DNA of 64,000 nt from Pseudomonas cavernicola (GCF_003596405.1 NZ_QYUR01000008.1:914120-978119); one strand, 5' to 3'; positions 53,496 through 62,644 are shown, numbered from the stretch's first letter. Numbers and translations are program-made. The notes: generated by a model not told the origin, from the sequence alone.

Positions 53496-54422
53496 TCAGT
53501 TAAGCGCCGCGCGCAGATCGGTGGCCGCCGCCGCCAGGGCTTCGGCCGCGCGCTCGACAAAGGGTGCCATGCTGACGAAGCCGTGGATCATCCCGTCATA
53601 GCGCTCCAGGCGCGTGGCGACGCCGGCTTGCTGCAGGCGCTTGGCGAAGGCCTCGCCCTCGTCGCGCAGCGGGTCGAACTCGGCGGTGATCAGGGTGGTG
53701 GGCGGCAGATTGTCCAGTTCCTCGGCGCGCAACGGCGAGGCGAGTGCGTCATCAGCCTGCTCGGGATTCTGCAGATAGTGCTGCCAGCACCACAGCATCA
53801 TCTCGCGGGTGAGGAAATAGCCCTCGGCGAAGGCCTCATAGGAGGGACTGTCACAGCGCCCATCGGTGACCGGATAAAACAGGCATTGATAGCTGATACG
53901 CGGGCCTTTGCGCTCGGCCGCCAGGCGGCTCACAGCAAGCGCCAGGTTGCCCCCGGCGCTGTCGCCAGCCAGGGCTAGGCGGCTGGCGTCGACGCCCAGG
54001 GCCTGAGCCTGCTCGACCAGCCAACAGGTGACGCGGTAGCAATCCAGCGGGGCCGCCGGGAACTTGGCCTCCGGTGCCAACCGGTAGGCGATCGACACCA
54101 CCACGGCGCCAGTCTGTTTGGCAAGCGAGCGGCAGAGGTTGTCATGGGTATCCAGAGTGCCAAAGACGAAGCCGCCGCCATGGAAGAACACCAGGAGCGG
54201 CAGGTTCGGCTGGTCCAGCGGCCGATACAGGCGCGCGTCCAACTCGCCGGTGGCGCCGGCCACGCGCAGATCGCGAACCTCGGCCATGGGCTCGCCGGGG
54301 ATGGGCTGCATCATGTTGTCGGCAGACTGGCGATACTGCGCGGCACTCAGCTGGCTGAGATCCTGCTGCGGCAGGCCACTGAACTGCTGCAGTACGGCGG
54401 CGATCTGGCTATCAAGCGGCAT
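53496..54422 (-). CDS. HSL-type alpha/beta hydrolase (reference copy)
   Basis: 308 residues, hormone-sensitive-lipase family. Oxyanion-hole motif FFHGGGFVFG (about residue 80), nucleophile GDSAGGN (about 155), acid TAEFDPLRDEGE (about 250) and histidine DGMIHGFVSMAPF (about 280). Cytoplasmic esterase or lactonase. The start MPLDSQIAAVLQQF has AAGGAGAG upstream; an in-frame ATG 39 bp earlier is less likely. It overlaps the preceding SDR by 11 bp. A role in opening a steroid lactone or ester is inferred from context only. Confidence 0.92.
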   Translation of the reverse strand: MPLDSQIAAVLQQFSGLPQQDLSQLSAAQYRQSADNMMQPIPGEPMAEVRDLRVAGATGELDARLYRPLDQPNLPLLVFFHGGGFVFGTLDTHDNLCRSLAKQTGAVVVSIAYRLAPEAKFPAAPLDCYRVTCWLVEQAQALGVDASRLALAGDSAGGNLALAVSRLAAERKGPRISYQCLFYPVTDGRCDSPSYEAFAEGYFLTREMMLWCWQHYLQNPEQADDALASPLRAEELDNLPPTTLITAEFDPLRDEGEAFAKRLQQAGVATRLERYDGMIHGFVSMAPFVERAAEALAAAATDLRAALN

Positions 54423-55263
54423 CGTGCTCTCCTTCAATCTCGGTTCCTTTCTCATCAACAAACTGAAACAGCGGATTGGTCTCTTCGAGAATGCTCTGCA
54501 TCCGCCGCTCCAATGCCGGCTTGAAGAACTTGTGCGGGAGTATCCAGAAGCGCTTCTCGCGCACCGCAGTGAACACCAGTTCGGCTAGTTCGAGCGGGGT
54601 CATGCCCTGGCGGATGCTGGTATCGAGCAGCTCGTTGAACTGCGCACCGGCAGCGCCTGCGACCTGGTCCGAGGCCATGATCTCGCTGGCTACCGGCCCT
54701 GGGCAAAGCACCGACACCGAGACCTGCGCCTGTTGCAGGCTCAGCTCGTAATGCAGGGTTTCCGAGAGCGCGACCACCGCCTGTTTGGTCACGTTGTAGG
54801 GTGCCATCAAGGGGCTGCTGACCAGGCCCGCAAGCGAGGCGGTGTTGACCACATGGGCCGGGCGGCCCTGCTCCAGTAGCAGCGGCACGAAGCTGCGAAT
54901 GCCATTGATCACGCCTTGCAGGTTGACACTGAGCATGCGCTGCCACTGCTCCTGGGTGATCTCCCAGCAGTGCCCGGTCTGCATCACCCCGGCGTTGTTG
55001 AACAGCAGATCGACGCCACCGAAGCGCTCCACCGCTACATCGCGCAGACGCTCGACCTGCGCCGGGTCGCCGACATCGGTCACGCAGGCGACAGCCTCGG
55101 CGCCCAGTGCCTGCAATTCCGCGCACAGTGCCTGCAGCCGCTGCCCGTCCACATCGCTGAGTACCAGGCGCATGCCTAGCCCTGCGGCATATTCGGCCAG
55201 ACCGCGACCAATGCCGCTGGCCGCACCCGTGATAACCGCCACGCGGCCCTGTTCAATGCTCAT
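54412..55263 (-). CDS. Short-chain dehydrogenase/reductase, first gene of the operon (reference copy)
   Basis: 283 residues, classical SDR: TGAASGIGRG (about 11-20), LFNNAGVMQ (about 88-96), catalytic NTASLAG and YNVTKQA. D in LSDVDGQR after strand 2 points to NAD(H). First gene of the SDR-hydrolase-RibBA-OYE operon and divergent from kshA across a 192-bp shared promoter region. Hydroxysteroid oxidation is plausible; the exact position cannot be read. Confidence 0.9.
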   Translation of the reverse strand: MSIEQGRVAVITGAASGIGRGLAEYAAGLGMRLVLSDVDGQRLQALCAELQALGAEAVACVTDVGDPAQVERLRDVAVERFGGVDLLFNNAGVMQTGHCWEITQEQWQRMLSVNLQGVINGIRSFVPLLLEQGRPAHVVNTASLAGLVSSPLMAPYNVTKQAVVALSETLHYELSLQQAQVSVSVLCPGPVASEIMASDQVAGAAGAQFNELLDTSIRQGMTPLELAELVFTAVREKRFWILPHKFFKPALERRMQSILEETNPLFQFVDEKGTEIEGEHDAA

Positions 55264-55455
55264 TGGCGACTCCTGCTTCTTGTTCTGCTGTTTAGCGTTG
55301 GCGCCAGTAGAGCCGCCTCTGCCGCGCCAGCCATCGTCCATTCAGACGATGCCCTCAGCTACAGGAGTTGCAGAATCCGGAACGTGCAAAAGCGCTGCCC
55401 AAGGTTTGCCTGAACCAGCGGCAGCCCAATCAGGAACGCCCCGGAGAACAACAAG
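55264..55455. promoter_or_regulatory. Divergent promoter region between SDR operon and kshA-like gene
   Basis: 192 bp between two divergent start codons, both with good ribosome binding sites. It must hold both promoters and is the natural place for binding of the LuxR-type regulator encoded 1.2 kb away. No clear dyad could be picked out by eye. Confidence 0.5.
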
Positions 55456-56499
55456 ATGAGCACCCTGCATCGCATCGAAACGAGACAACTGGAAGACCGT
55501 TACGCCCGTGGCTGGCACTGTCTCGGCCTGGCCGCCCAATACCGCGACGGCAAGGCCCATCGGCTGGACGTATTCGGTACCCGTCTGGTGGCCTTCCAGG
55601 GCGAAGACGGTGAGCTGCATATTCTCGACGGCTACTGCCCGCACATGGGCGCCGATCTCAGCCAGGGCTGCGTCGAGGGCAACTCCCTGCGCTGCCCCTT
55701 CCACGCCTGGCGCTGGGGCGCCGACGGCGTGTGTGACGACATCCCCTATGCCAAACGCATCCCGCCACGAGCCAAGGTCAAGAGCTGGCCGATCCTGGAA
55801 GAGAACCAACTGCTGTTCGTCTGGAACGATCCAGAAGGCAACTCACCGATCGCCGAGCAGAGCATCCCGCGGATCGACGCCAGCTACAGCGACGAGTGGG
55901 CCGAGTGGGAAGTCGCCGAGCTGCAGATCGCGACCAACTGCCGCGAACTGATCGACAACGTCGCTGACATGGCGCACTTCGGCACAGTGCATGGTGCCCC
56001 GGTGGAGGCGTTCAGTAACGTCTTCGAGCGTCATATGGCGACCCAGATCATGTGCGCGCGCAGCGAACGGCTGTCGGGCGACAGCGAACTGAACACCGTG
56101 GCCACCTATTTCGGCCCGGCTTACCAGATCACCGAAATGACCGGCGAGATGAACGGCCAGCCGATCCATTCGATCCTGCTCAACTGCCACGTACCGATCG
56201 ACCTGCACAGCTTCACCCTGCGCTACGGCGTACTGGTGAAAAAGATCCCCGGCCTCAGCGAGGAACAGAACAGCGCCATGGCCAAGGCCTACGTAGAGCA
56301 GGCGCAAGCAGCCTTCTATGAAGACGTGGCGATCTGGCACAGCAAGACCCGCGTCGACAACCCGCTGCTGTGCGACGGCGACGGCCCGGTCTACCAGTTG
56401 CGCAAGTGGTACCAGCAGTTCTACACCGACGTCGCCGAGCTGCCGGCCGAGGTCAACGAGCGCAAGACCTTCGCCGTACGCGCGCGCGAATTCGCCTAA
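55456..56499 (+). CDS. kshA: KshA-like Rieske oxygenase (3-ketosteroid 9-alpha-hydroxylase) (reference copy)
   Basis: 347 residues. Rieske [2Fe-2S] ligands Cys61-x-His63 (CPHMGADLSQG) and Cys80-x2-His83 (CPFHAWRWG); mononuclear iron ligands in NVADMAHFGTVHG (His174, His179, with a later aspartate). The CPFHxWRWG...CxxIPYAKRIPP run is characteristic of KshA, the oxygenase that 9-alpha-hydroxylates 3-ketosteroids and so opens ring B together with 1,2-dehydrogenation. It needs a reductase (KshB), not seen in the window. It is followed by the LuxR-type regulator on the same strand. Frameshifted in B and noisy in A. Confidence 0.88.
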   Translation: MSTLHRIETRQLEDRYARGWHCLGLAAQYRDGKAHRLDVFGTRLVAFQGEDGELHILDGYCPHMGADLSQGCVEGNSLRCPFHAWRWGADGVCDDIPYAKRIPPRAKVKSWPILEENQLLFVWNDPEGNSPIAEQSIPRIDASYSDEWAEWEVAELQIATNCRELIDNVADMAHFGTVHGAPVEAFSNVFERHMATQIMCARSERLSGDSELNTVATYFGPAYQITEMTGEMNGQPIHSILLNCHVPIDLHSFTLRYGVLVKKIPGLSEEQNSAMAKAYVEQAQAAFYEDVAIWHSKTRVDNPLLCDGDGPVYQLRKWYQQFYTDVAELPAEVNERKTFAVRAREFA

Positions 56500-56663
56500 G
56501 TTCCTGCGCAACAACTGCCGCGTTGGAAACAGCGCCTGAGTCGGGATGGCGGCACCCCCTGCCGCCATCTATCCAGCTCTCTAGCCAGGGCGTTGCACTC
56601 GGCAGAAGACAGCGCTTATGCTCAGTGTTCGCTACAGCATAAAAATAAAAAACGGTACCCCTT

Positions 56664-57803
56664 ATGGCTCGCACACTCAGTCTCGAGACGTTCAGCGAGA
56701 TGCTCGGCAATCTCTACCAGGGGCCGCTGGAGAACATCCCCTGGGCGACCTTTCTCAACCAACTCAATTTGTACCTGGACAGCAAGTACGTCACCTTCAT
56801 CCTGCGCCCACCGAGCGCGCAGGTGGAAGGTCTGATGGTCACCACCAACGGCACCTCAGCAGAGGTGGTTGAGGGGATCGCCTCGTACAATAAGTATTTC
56901 TTCACCCTTGACCCCTTCGTCGGCTTGCCCAACCGCCAAGTCGTCACCCTCGAGGAGTTCGTCTCCAAGGACGACTGGCTGAACTCCGAGTTCTACAAGA
57001 GTTTTCTCGAGCCGGGGGACGTCTTCCACATCCTCGGCGCCGACATCAATACCTGCGACGGCGCGCAGTGCCGCATCCGCATCAGCCGCGGCCGCGCCAG
57101 CCCGGCCTTCAGCAGCGAAGACAAGGCCCTGCTCACGCAATTCATCCCGCACCTTGAGCGCTCGATCAAGATCCACATGCAGCTCAACCGCATCGAGACC
57201 GAACGCAACCTCTACGCCGGTGCGGTGGACCAGCTGGCGGTCGGCACCATCATCCTCGACGAGACGGGCAAGGTGCTGCAGACCAACCAGGTCGCCGACC
57301 GCCTGATCCAGGACAAGGACGGCCTCAAGCTGGTCAACGATGGCCTGCAGGTTGGCACCGCCCGCGACACCCAGGAATTCCGCCGGTTGGTGAAACAGGC
57401 CCTGCTCTCGCAGAAGAGCAACAACCCCTCGGTGGTCGAGGCCCTGCGCGTGCAGCGGCCGTCCGGGCGGGCGGATCTCGGCATCATAGTGCGCTCGGTG
57501 CCGCTGTCGGCCTGGAGCGAAGGCAAGCAGTGCCCGGCGGTGGTGATCTTTATCAGCGACCCGGAGCAGCAGTCCAGCGCCCCCCAGGAGATCGTCCGCG
57601 CGCTGTTCGACTTCACCCCGGCCGAAACCCAGTTGGCCATGCTGTTGGCCAACGGCCTGACTCTCGACGAAGCCTCGGAAGAGCTGGGCATCAGCCGCAA
57701 CACCGCACGCGCGCACCTGCGCTCGACCTTCTCCAAAACCGGCGTGACCCGCCAGACCATGCTGGTACGGCTGATCCTGCGCAGCGTGGCGACGCTCGGC
57801 TAG
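56664..57803 (+). CDS. LuxR-type regulator, TeiR-like (reference copy)
   Basis: 379 residues. The long N-terminal sensor region (1-310) has a PAS-like segment around LAVGTIILDETGKVLQTNQV; the C-terminal 65 residues are a LuxR helix-turn-helix (FTPAETQLAMLLANGLTLDEA and ELGISRNTARAHLRSTFSKTG). Size, layout and the kshA neighbour resemble TeiR, the testosterone-inducible activator of Comamonas. It probably controls the divergent SDR operon and kshA. Start context is weak (GGTACCCCTT), suggesting low expression. Confidence 0.88.
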   Translation: MARTLSLETFSEMLGNLYQGPLENIPWATFLNQLNLYLDSKYVTFILRPPSAQVEGLMVTTNGTSAEVVEGIASYNKYFFTLDPFVGLPNRQVVTLEEFVSKDDWLNSEFYKSFLEPGDVFHILGADINTCDGAQCRIRISRGRASPAFSSEDKALLTQFIPHLERSIKIHMQLNRIETERNLYAGAVDQLAVGTIILDETGKVLQTNQVADRLIQDKDGLKLVNDGLQVGTARDTQEFRRLVKQALLSQKSNNPSVVEALRVQRPSGRADLGIIVRSVPLSAWSEGKQCPAVVIFISDPEQQSSAPQEIVRALFDFTPAETQLAMLLANGLTLDEASEELGISRNTARAHLRSTFSKTGVTRQTMLVRLILRSVATLG

Positions 57804-57837
57804 CCGCCCGCCAGGATAATTCGTTTGCCAGTCGTGG

Positions 57838-57926
57838 TCCGTAGGCTGGGTAGAGCCGATTTTGGCGAAACCCAGCGGGCCAACGCTAGCAGCGCTGGGT
57901 TTCGCTTCGCTCTACCCAGCCTACCC
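57838..57926. repeat. Palindromic repeat (GTAGGCTGGGTAGAGC family) (copy C)
   Basis: Imperfect inverted arms CGTAGGCTGGGTAGAGC...CGAAACCCAGCG and CGCTGGGTTTCGCTTCGCTCTACCCAGCCTAC. A partial copy lies at about 59177-59235. REP-like intergenic repeat, also present in copies A and B. Confidence 0.7.
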
Positions 57927-58047
57927 CGAGTTCCATGAGCAGACGGTTGAAAACGGTCTGCTAGTCCGCTTGGACGATGGCGGCATGGACGCCGGCGCGC
58001 AAAGTGCACTAACCGAGACGCCTTCCCCAAGCGCAGGGGGCCTAGCC

Positions 58048-58596
58048 ATGCGGACCTGTCCGACCATCCTGAAAACCGAACTACTGGCCGAAAGTGGCTA
58101 CTTCCAGATTGAGGCCTTGCACCTGCAATTCAGCAACGGCCAACAACGCGTCTACGAACGCCTGCGCGGCACCGGCTACCGCTCGGTGATGCTAGTGGCG
58201 ATGCCCGATCCGGAACACGTGCTGCTGGTGCGTGAATACGCGGTGGGGGTGGAGGCCAAAGTCCTCGGCCTGCCCAAGGGCGGCGCCGAGCCCGACGAGG
58301 ATTACCTGCAAGCGGCACAACGCGAACTGATCGAGGAAGTCGGCCTGCGCGCCGAACGCCTCACCGAGCTGGGCGAGCTGACCCTGGCGCCCGGCCACCT
58401 GTGCCACCGTTATCGGGTGGTACTCGCCGAACAGCTGAGCCCCTGCTACCTGCCCGGCGACGAACCCGAACCGCTGGACCTCATCCGCCTGCCGCTGGCG
58501 CAGATTCCCGAACTGGTCGCCCGTGGCGAACTGCACGAGGCCCGCGCAATCGCCGCGCTTTTCATGGCCCTGGGCGCCCTAGCCCGACGTGGCTGA
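58048..58596 (+). CDS. nudE: NudE-like Nudix hydrolase (reference copy)
   Basis: 182 residues. A full Nudix box is present: G-x5-E-x7-R-E-L-x-E-E-x-G-L (PKGGAEPDED...QRELIEEVGL), so it should hydrolyse ADP-linked compounds such as ADP-ribose or NADH. The ATG at 58048 matches the family start; upstream in-frame starts run through a palindromic repeat. Transcribed with the same direction as the regulator but 245 bp away; probably housekeeping rather than part of the steroid pathway. Confidence 0.9.
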   Translation: MRTCPTILKTELLAESGYFQIEALHLQFSNGQQRVYERLRGTGYRSVMLVAMPDPEHVLLVREYAVGVEAKVLGLPKGGAEPDEDYLQAAQRELIEEVGLRAERLTELGELTLAPGHLCHRYRVVLAEQLSPCYLPGDEPEPLDLIRLPLAQIPELVARGELHEARAIAALFMALGALARRG

Positions 58597-58761
58597 GGCA
58601 CACGCACAAGACCATTAATCGGCTCCTCTGGCGTCTAGTCCATTCGGACGAAGTCCGCCGCGAGCGGCCCTTCTAAGGTGGCTCCACAACAACAAAGCCT
58701 AGCGCCAGCCCCAGCGGCGAGACAGCCTGACTGCGGCGGCCCATAGATGCCGAGGCCCGCC

Positions 58762-58932
58762 ATGAAAAAAACCACGATAGCTCTGCTGATCCTCGTCTCC
58801 GCCAGCAGCACGGCAACCCTGAGCCTGCTGCTGAAAGACCAGCCCTACCGGCTGGCGGGAATGACTGCCTGCCAGGCTTACGCCGGATCTTGTTTTATGC
58901 CCGCACCGTCCATCCACCAGTTGCTGCCCTGA
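58762..58932 (+). CDS. Small putative exported protein
   Basis: 56 residues from an ATG with GAGG 6 nt upstream. The N-terminus is a signal-like MKKTTIALLILVSASSTATLS, followed by a short tail with two cysteines (MTACQAYAGSCF), enough for one disulfide. Unknown function. The A-B fold-back occurs 5 bp before its end. Confidence 0.5.
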   Translation: MKKTTIALLILVSASSTATLSLLLKDQPYRLAGMTACQAYAGSCFMPAPSIHQLLP

Positions 58933-59309
58933 GAGTCAGTTTTATGGGCCCGCCACACAATCGACCGTAGGCCCTCGTAGGAGCGGGCCATGCCCGCGAT
59001 GCTTTTCTGCCAAGCCCGATCGCTCGCAATGCTCAGTCCGACGGGATGAGGTTGGTGGGGCTTTTCGTAGGAGCCAGCTCGCTGGCGAACTGCGGGGGGC
59101 CGGCTGAAGCATCGCGAGCAGAGCTCGCTCCTACAAGAGCAAAGGCCCTGTGTGCTGACCGTTATTTCTGAGTCAAGGTAGAGCCGCTTCTTGGCGAAAC
59201 CCAGCGGATCGGCGTCGGCAGTGCTGGGTTTAATTGGATTCCCGGAAGCAAATAGAGCCCGGCCTTCCAGGCCGGTTGTTGGGCATCGCCTGCGGCTCAG
59301 CACCAACCT
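58933..59309. repeat. REP-rich intergenic region left of the IS110 element
   Basis: Holds several short palindromic pieces: GTAGGAGCGGGCCATGCCC (58978 on), CGTAGGAGCCAGCTCGCTGG (about 59068), AGCTCGCTCCTAC (about 59121), a part of the GTAGAGC family (59177-59235), and the left half of the CGTAGGTTGG family (59255-59309). No gene seen. Confidence 0.65.
59276..59309. repeat. Left 34-bp arm of an inverted repeat flanking the IS
   Basis: Exactly complementary to 60613-60646; both arms belong to the dispersed repeat family of 23191-23324. Confidence 0.85.
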
Positions 59310-59570
59310 TGTATGTTGTTTTCCGTCAACCGGGTTAGCCTTTCAGGCCCTGCGCTTGACGCAGAGAAGCAGTTACTGGGGAGGCCGTTCCAACCTGGAG
59401 GTGAGTTCACACTCAACCTCGTCCGTAGATTGGCCCCCCGCCTCATTGCCCACCGCGTGGAGTATCCGGAAGCCAGCTCATTGAGGTGGACTTCGCATCA
59501 CAAGGTTGCAGCGGCAAGAAGTGCGAGGTCGGGGAACCGGTAGCTATTGTTGCTCAAATGCCGGGCGAGA
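59310..59570 (+). ncRNA. Possible bridge-RNA-coding left end of the IS110 element
   Basis: The roughly 260-bp non-coding left end is where IS110-group elements encode the bridge RNA that pairs with target and donor. I cannot fold it here, so this is inferred from family knowledge and position only. Confidence 0.35.
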
Positions 59571-60574
59571 TGAAAACAATGAGCGTATTTGTCGGTGTGG
59601 ATGTGGGTGCCAAGACAGTTGTCTTGGCATGGCGAAAGGGTGGTCGCACGCGGGGCAAGCTGGACATCCAGCAAACGCCCGAGGGGCACGCCCAGGCGGT
59701 GGAGCGGATTAAAGCGCTAGAAGCCGTCCAAGTCGTGATGGAGGCCACCGGCGTTTACTACTTGGACTTGGCCGTTGCCTTGAGCAAGGCCGGGATCGTC
59801 GTGTCTGTCATCAACCCCAAAAGCTTCCACCACTTTGCCCAACTCAAGTTGGCGCAAAGCAAGACCGACCCGCTAGACGCGGCCCTCCTGGCCGAGTACG
59901 CCGAGCGGATGACGCCAGCCCCTTGGACTGCGCCGGATACCCTCCGTATGGCGCTGCGTGACATCGGCCGACAAATCAATCGGCTGACCGCGACCCGTAC
60001 ACAAGCCAAGAACCGCCTGCACGCCTTGCGCTCCAAACGTGACACGCTGGCGCTGCTGATTGAAGACGAAGTTGAAGCGGTCGAGAGGCTGGATCAGCGC
60101 ATCGAGCGACTCAGCAACGCTGCACAGCGCCTGATTGCCGAGGACGCCGTGTTGAACAGTCAGTTTCAGCATCTGCTGGCAGCCAAAGGTGTTGGCGTTG
60201 CCAGTGCTATTGCGTTACTGGCTGAACTCAGTGTCCTGCCCCAGCATCTGAAGGCGCCGCAAGTCAGTCGCTATGCCGGGCTAGATATCCGCCTGTGCCA
60301 ATCGGGCAGTAGCGTCAATAAGGCTTCACGGCTGAGCAAGGCGGGTAATGCCTATCTACGAAGCGCCCTCTACATGCCGGCACTGAGCGCGGTACGACAT
60401 GACCCAAACGCCAAGGCCTTCTACCTGTCCCTACAACGCCGTGGCAAAAAGAAAATACAGGCCGTATGCGCCGTCATGCGCAAGTACCTGACCGGGCTTT
60501 GGGCTTGCATCCAACTGGGCGAACCCTTCGACTCCAGCAAGCTATTCAGCAAAATCCATCTGGCTGAAGCTTGA
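59571..60574 (+). CDS. IS110-family transposase (DEDD recombinase)
   Basis: 334 residues from the ATG at 59571 (GGGCGAG upstream). The N-terminal RuvC-like DEDD domain starts FVGVDVGAKTVVLAWRKGG with the first Asp, has EATGVYYLDLA and TDPLDAALLAEYA; the C-terminal transposase_20 domain shows LLAAKGVGVASAIALLAEL and the serine-containing RLSKAGNAYLRSALYMPAL region. Full length and apparently intact. Confidence 0.92.
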
Positions 60575-60612
60575 CGTCCAACAGAGTATCTACGGTTTTA
60601 CGCAGCTCCCGT

Positions 60613-60646
60613 AGGTTGGTGCTGAGCCGCAGGCGATGCCCAACAA
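60613..60646. repeat. Right 34-bp arm of an inverted repeat flanking the IS
   Basis: Starts AGGTTGGTGCTGAGCCGCAG; perfectly complementary to 59276-59309. Confidence 0.85.
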
Positions 60647-60684
60647 GGAGTCGCACGGCGACTCCCTTTGGAGCTGTCAGCCAC

Positions 60685-61719
60685 TCAAGTCGGCAACACG
60701 CCCCGCGCACGCGACAGGGTCAACGCCAGGTCCTCGATCATGTCTTCCTGGCCACCGACGGTGCCGCGCCGACCTAGCTCCACCAGCAGTTCGCGAGCGG
60801 AGATGCCGTACTTCTGTTCAGCGCGCTTGGCAAACAGCAGGAAGGAGCTGTAGACCCCGGCGTAGCCCAGGGTCAGGGCGTCGCGGTCGAGGCGGATCGG
60901 CTGATCCATCATCGGCACCACCAGATCCTCGGCCACGTCCATGATTGCGTAGAGGTCGACGCCGCTGTCCACGCCCATGCGCTTGAGCACCGCGACGAAC
61001 ACCTCCAGCGGCGTATTGCCGGCACCGGCACCGAGGCCCGCCACCGAGCCGTCGATACGCGCCGCGCCGGCCTCGATCGCGGCCAGGGAGTTGGCGATGG
61101 CCATGCCCATATTGTGATGGCCGTGGAAGCCGACCTCGGTCTCGGGGCGTAGTTCGGCACGCAGCAGACCGATCTTCTGGCTGACCTCATCCGGCAGCAT
61201 GTAGCCGGCCGAGTCGGTGCAATAGATGCAGTTAGCGCCGTAGCTCTCCATCAAACGCGCCTGCTCCAGCAGTTTCTCGGCGCTGAGCATGTGCGCCATC
61301 ATCAGGAAGCCGACGGTATCCAGGCCCATCTTCGCGGCCATGCCGATATGCTGCTGGGACACGTCCGCCTCGGTGCAGTGGGTCGCCACGCGAATGGTAG
61401 ATATCCCATGGTCGTGGGCCATCTTCAGATGTTCGACCGTGCCGATACCCGGCAGCAGCAGCGCGGAGATCTTCGCCTGCTTCATCATCGGCACCACCGC
61501 GGCGAAATACTCTTCGTCGCTATGGGCCGGGAAGCCGTAGTTCAGCGAGGCGCCGCCCAGGCCGTCGCCGTGGGTGACCTCGATCAGTGGGATGCCGGCG
61601 GCATCCAGACCGCTGGCGACCTTGACCATTTCCTCCAGGGAGATCTGATGACGCTTGGCGTGCATGCCGTCGCGCAGGCTCATGTCATGGAGGGTGACGC
61701 TCTTACCGTGCAAATTCAT
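60685..61719 (-). CDS. tesG: 4-hydroxy-2-oxovalerate aldolase (TesG-like)
   Basis: 344 residues, HMGL-like TIM barrel. [14 protein letters not shown] at the N-terminus carries the Arg-Asp metal/substrate site; [22 protein letters not shown] carries the two metal-binding histidines. It splits 4-hydroxy-2-oxo acids into pyruvate and an aldehyde, which passes to the dehydrogenase partner through a channel. Last gene of the minus-strand tesD-E-F-G order known from Comamonas testosteroni. The same trio occurs in other meta-cleavage pathways; steroid assignment rests on the kshA neighbour. Confidence 0.93.
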   Translation of the reverse strand: MNLHGKSVTLHDMSLRDGMHAKRHQISLEEMVKVASGLDAAGIPLIEVTHGDGLGGASLNYGFPAHSDEEYFAAVVPMMKQAKISALLLPGIGTVEHLKMAHDHGISTIRVATHCTEADVSQQHIGMAAKMGLDTVGFLMMAHMLSAEKLLEQARLMESYGANCIYCTDSAGYMLPDEVSQKIGLLRAELRPETEVGFHGHHNMGMAIANSLAAIEAGAARIDGSVAGLGAGAGNTPLEVFVAVLKRMGVDSGVDLYAIMDVAEDLVVPMMDQPIRLDRDALTLGYAGVYSSFLLFAKRAEQKYGISARELLVELGRRGTVGGQEDMIEDLALTLSRARGVLPT

Positions 61720-61733
61720 CGATTCTTCTCCAC

Positions 61734-62642
61734 TTAGCGGGCGGGCAACTGAAGCGCGCCGTTGTGCGCCTCTTCGGCAAACATCTCGGCGGTGCGCAGG
61801 CCGGCGGCAGTCATGATGTCGAGGTTGCCGGCGGACTTGGGCAGATAGTCACCAAGCCCTTCGACCTCGATAAAGATCGAGACCTTGTTGCCGTCGAATA
61901 TCGGCCCGTTGATCAGCTTGTAGCCCGGCACGTAGCGCTGCACTTCCTTGACCATATGCAGCACCGAGGCGCGAATCTCCGCCTGGTCCGGCTCGCCTTC
62001 GGTCAGGCAATGGATGGTGTCGCGCATCATCAGCGGCGGCTCGGCCGGGTTGATCACGATGATCGCCTTGCCGCGCTTGGCGCCGCCGATCTGCTCCACC
62101 GCACCGGAGGTGGTACGGGTGAATTCATCGATATTCTGCCGGGTGCCCGGCCCCACCGAACCGGAGGACACGGTGGCGACTATCTCGCCGTAGCTCACCG
62201 GTTGTACGCGCGACACGGCGGCGACCATGGGGATGGTGGCCTGGCCACCGCAGGTGACCATGTTGACGTTCATCGCGAGCTTTTCAGCGTGTGCCTTGAG
62301 GTTCACCGGCGGTACGCAGTAGGGGCCGATGGCCGCCGGGGTGAGGTCGATCATGATCACCCCCAGCTCGTTCAGCTTGCGGCTGTTCTCGGCATGCACA
62401 TAGGCCGAGGTGGCGTCGAAGGCGATGCGGATATCGTCGTCCAGCACGTGCGGCAGCAGGCCGTCGACGCCAGCGGCGGTGGTCTTCAGGCCGAATTCGC
62501 GGGCGCGTTTGAGGCCCTCGGATTCGGGGTCGACGCCGACCATCCAGACCGGCTCGATCCACTCCGAGCGGCGCATCTTCATCAGCAGGTCGGTGCCGAT
62601 ATTGCCCGGCCCGATGATCACGGCTTTGAGTTTCTTGCTCAT
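61734..62642 (-). CDS. tesF: Acylating acetaldehyde/propanal dehydrogenase (TesF-like)
   Basis: 302 residues from an ATG with GAGGAG 5 nt upstream. NAD-binding motif [16 protein letters not shown] at the N-terminus, catalytic cysteine in [14 protein letters not shown] (about residue 130), and [17 protein letters not shown]. It oxidises the aldehyde released by the aldolase to an acyl-CoA. Three bases separate it from the hydratase gene and 14 from the aldolase gene, matching the obligate enzyme pair. Confidence 0.95.
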   Translation of the reverse strand: MSKKLKAVIIGPGNIGTDLLMKMRRSEWIEPVWMVGVDPESEGLKRAREFGLKTTAAGVDGLLPHVLDDDIRIAFDATSAYVHAENSRKLNELGVIMIDLTPAAIGPYCVPPVNLKAHAEKLAMNVNMVTCGGQATIPMVAAVSRVQPVSYGEIVATVSSGSVGPGTRQNIDEFTRTTSGAVEQIGGAKRGKAIIVINPAEPPLMMRDTIHCLTEGEPDQAEIRASVLHMVKEVQRYVPGYKLINGPIFDGNKVSIFIEVEGLGDYLPKSAGNLDIMTAAGLRTAEMFAEEAHNGALQLPAR

Positions 62643-62644
62643 TT

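Larger units (their letters stand above)
49463..58927 (+). repeat. Repeat unit copy C (forward, intact reference copy)
   Basis: About 9.46 kb. All genes are intact except the 5'-truncated phosphotransferase. It runs on without a break into the IS110 and tesGFED region, so it is the copy attached to the right flank; copy A is attached to the left flank. Confidence 0.95.
59310..60608 (+). mobile_element. IS110-family insertion sequence
   Basis: About 1.3 kb between the two halves of a dispersed palindromic repeat; edges are set by where the flanking repeat sequence stops and are approximate. It holds one DEDD transposase gene with about 260 bp non-coding in front and about 35 bp behind. IS110 elements lack terminal inverted repeats, make no target duplication and often sit in REP sequences; members of this group encode their bridge RNA in the long left end. 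Confidence 0.75.
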
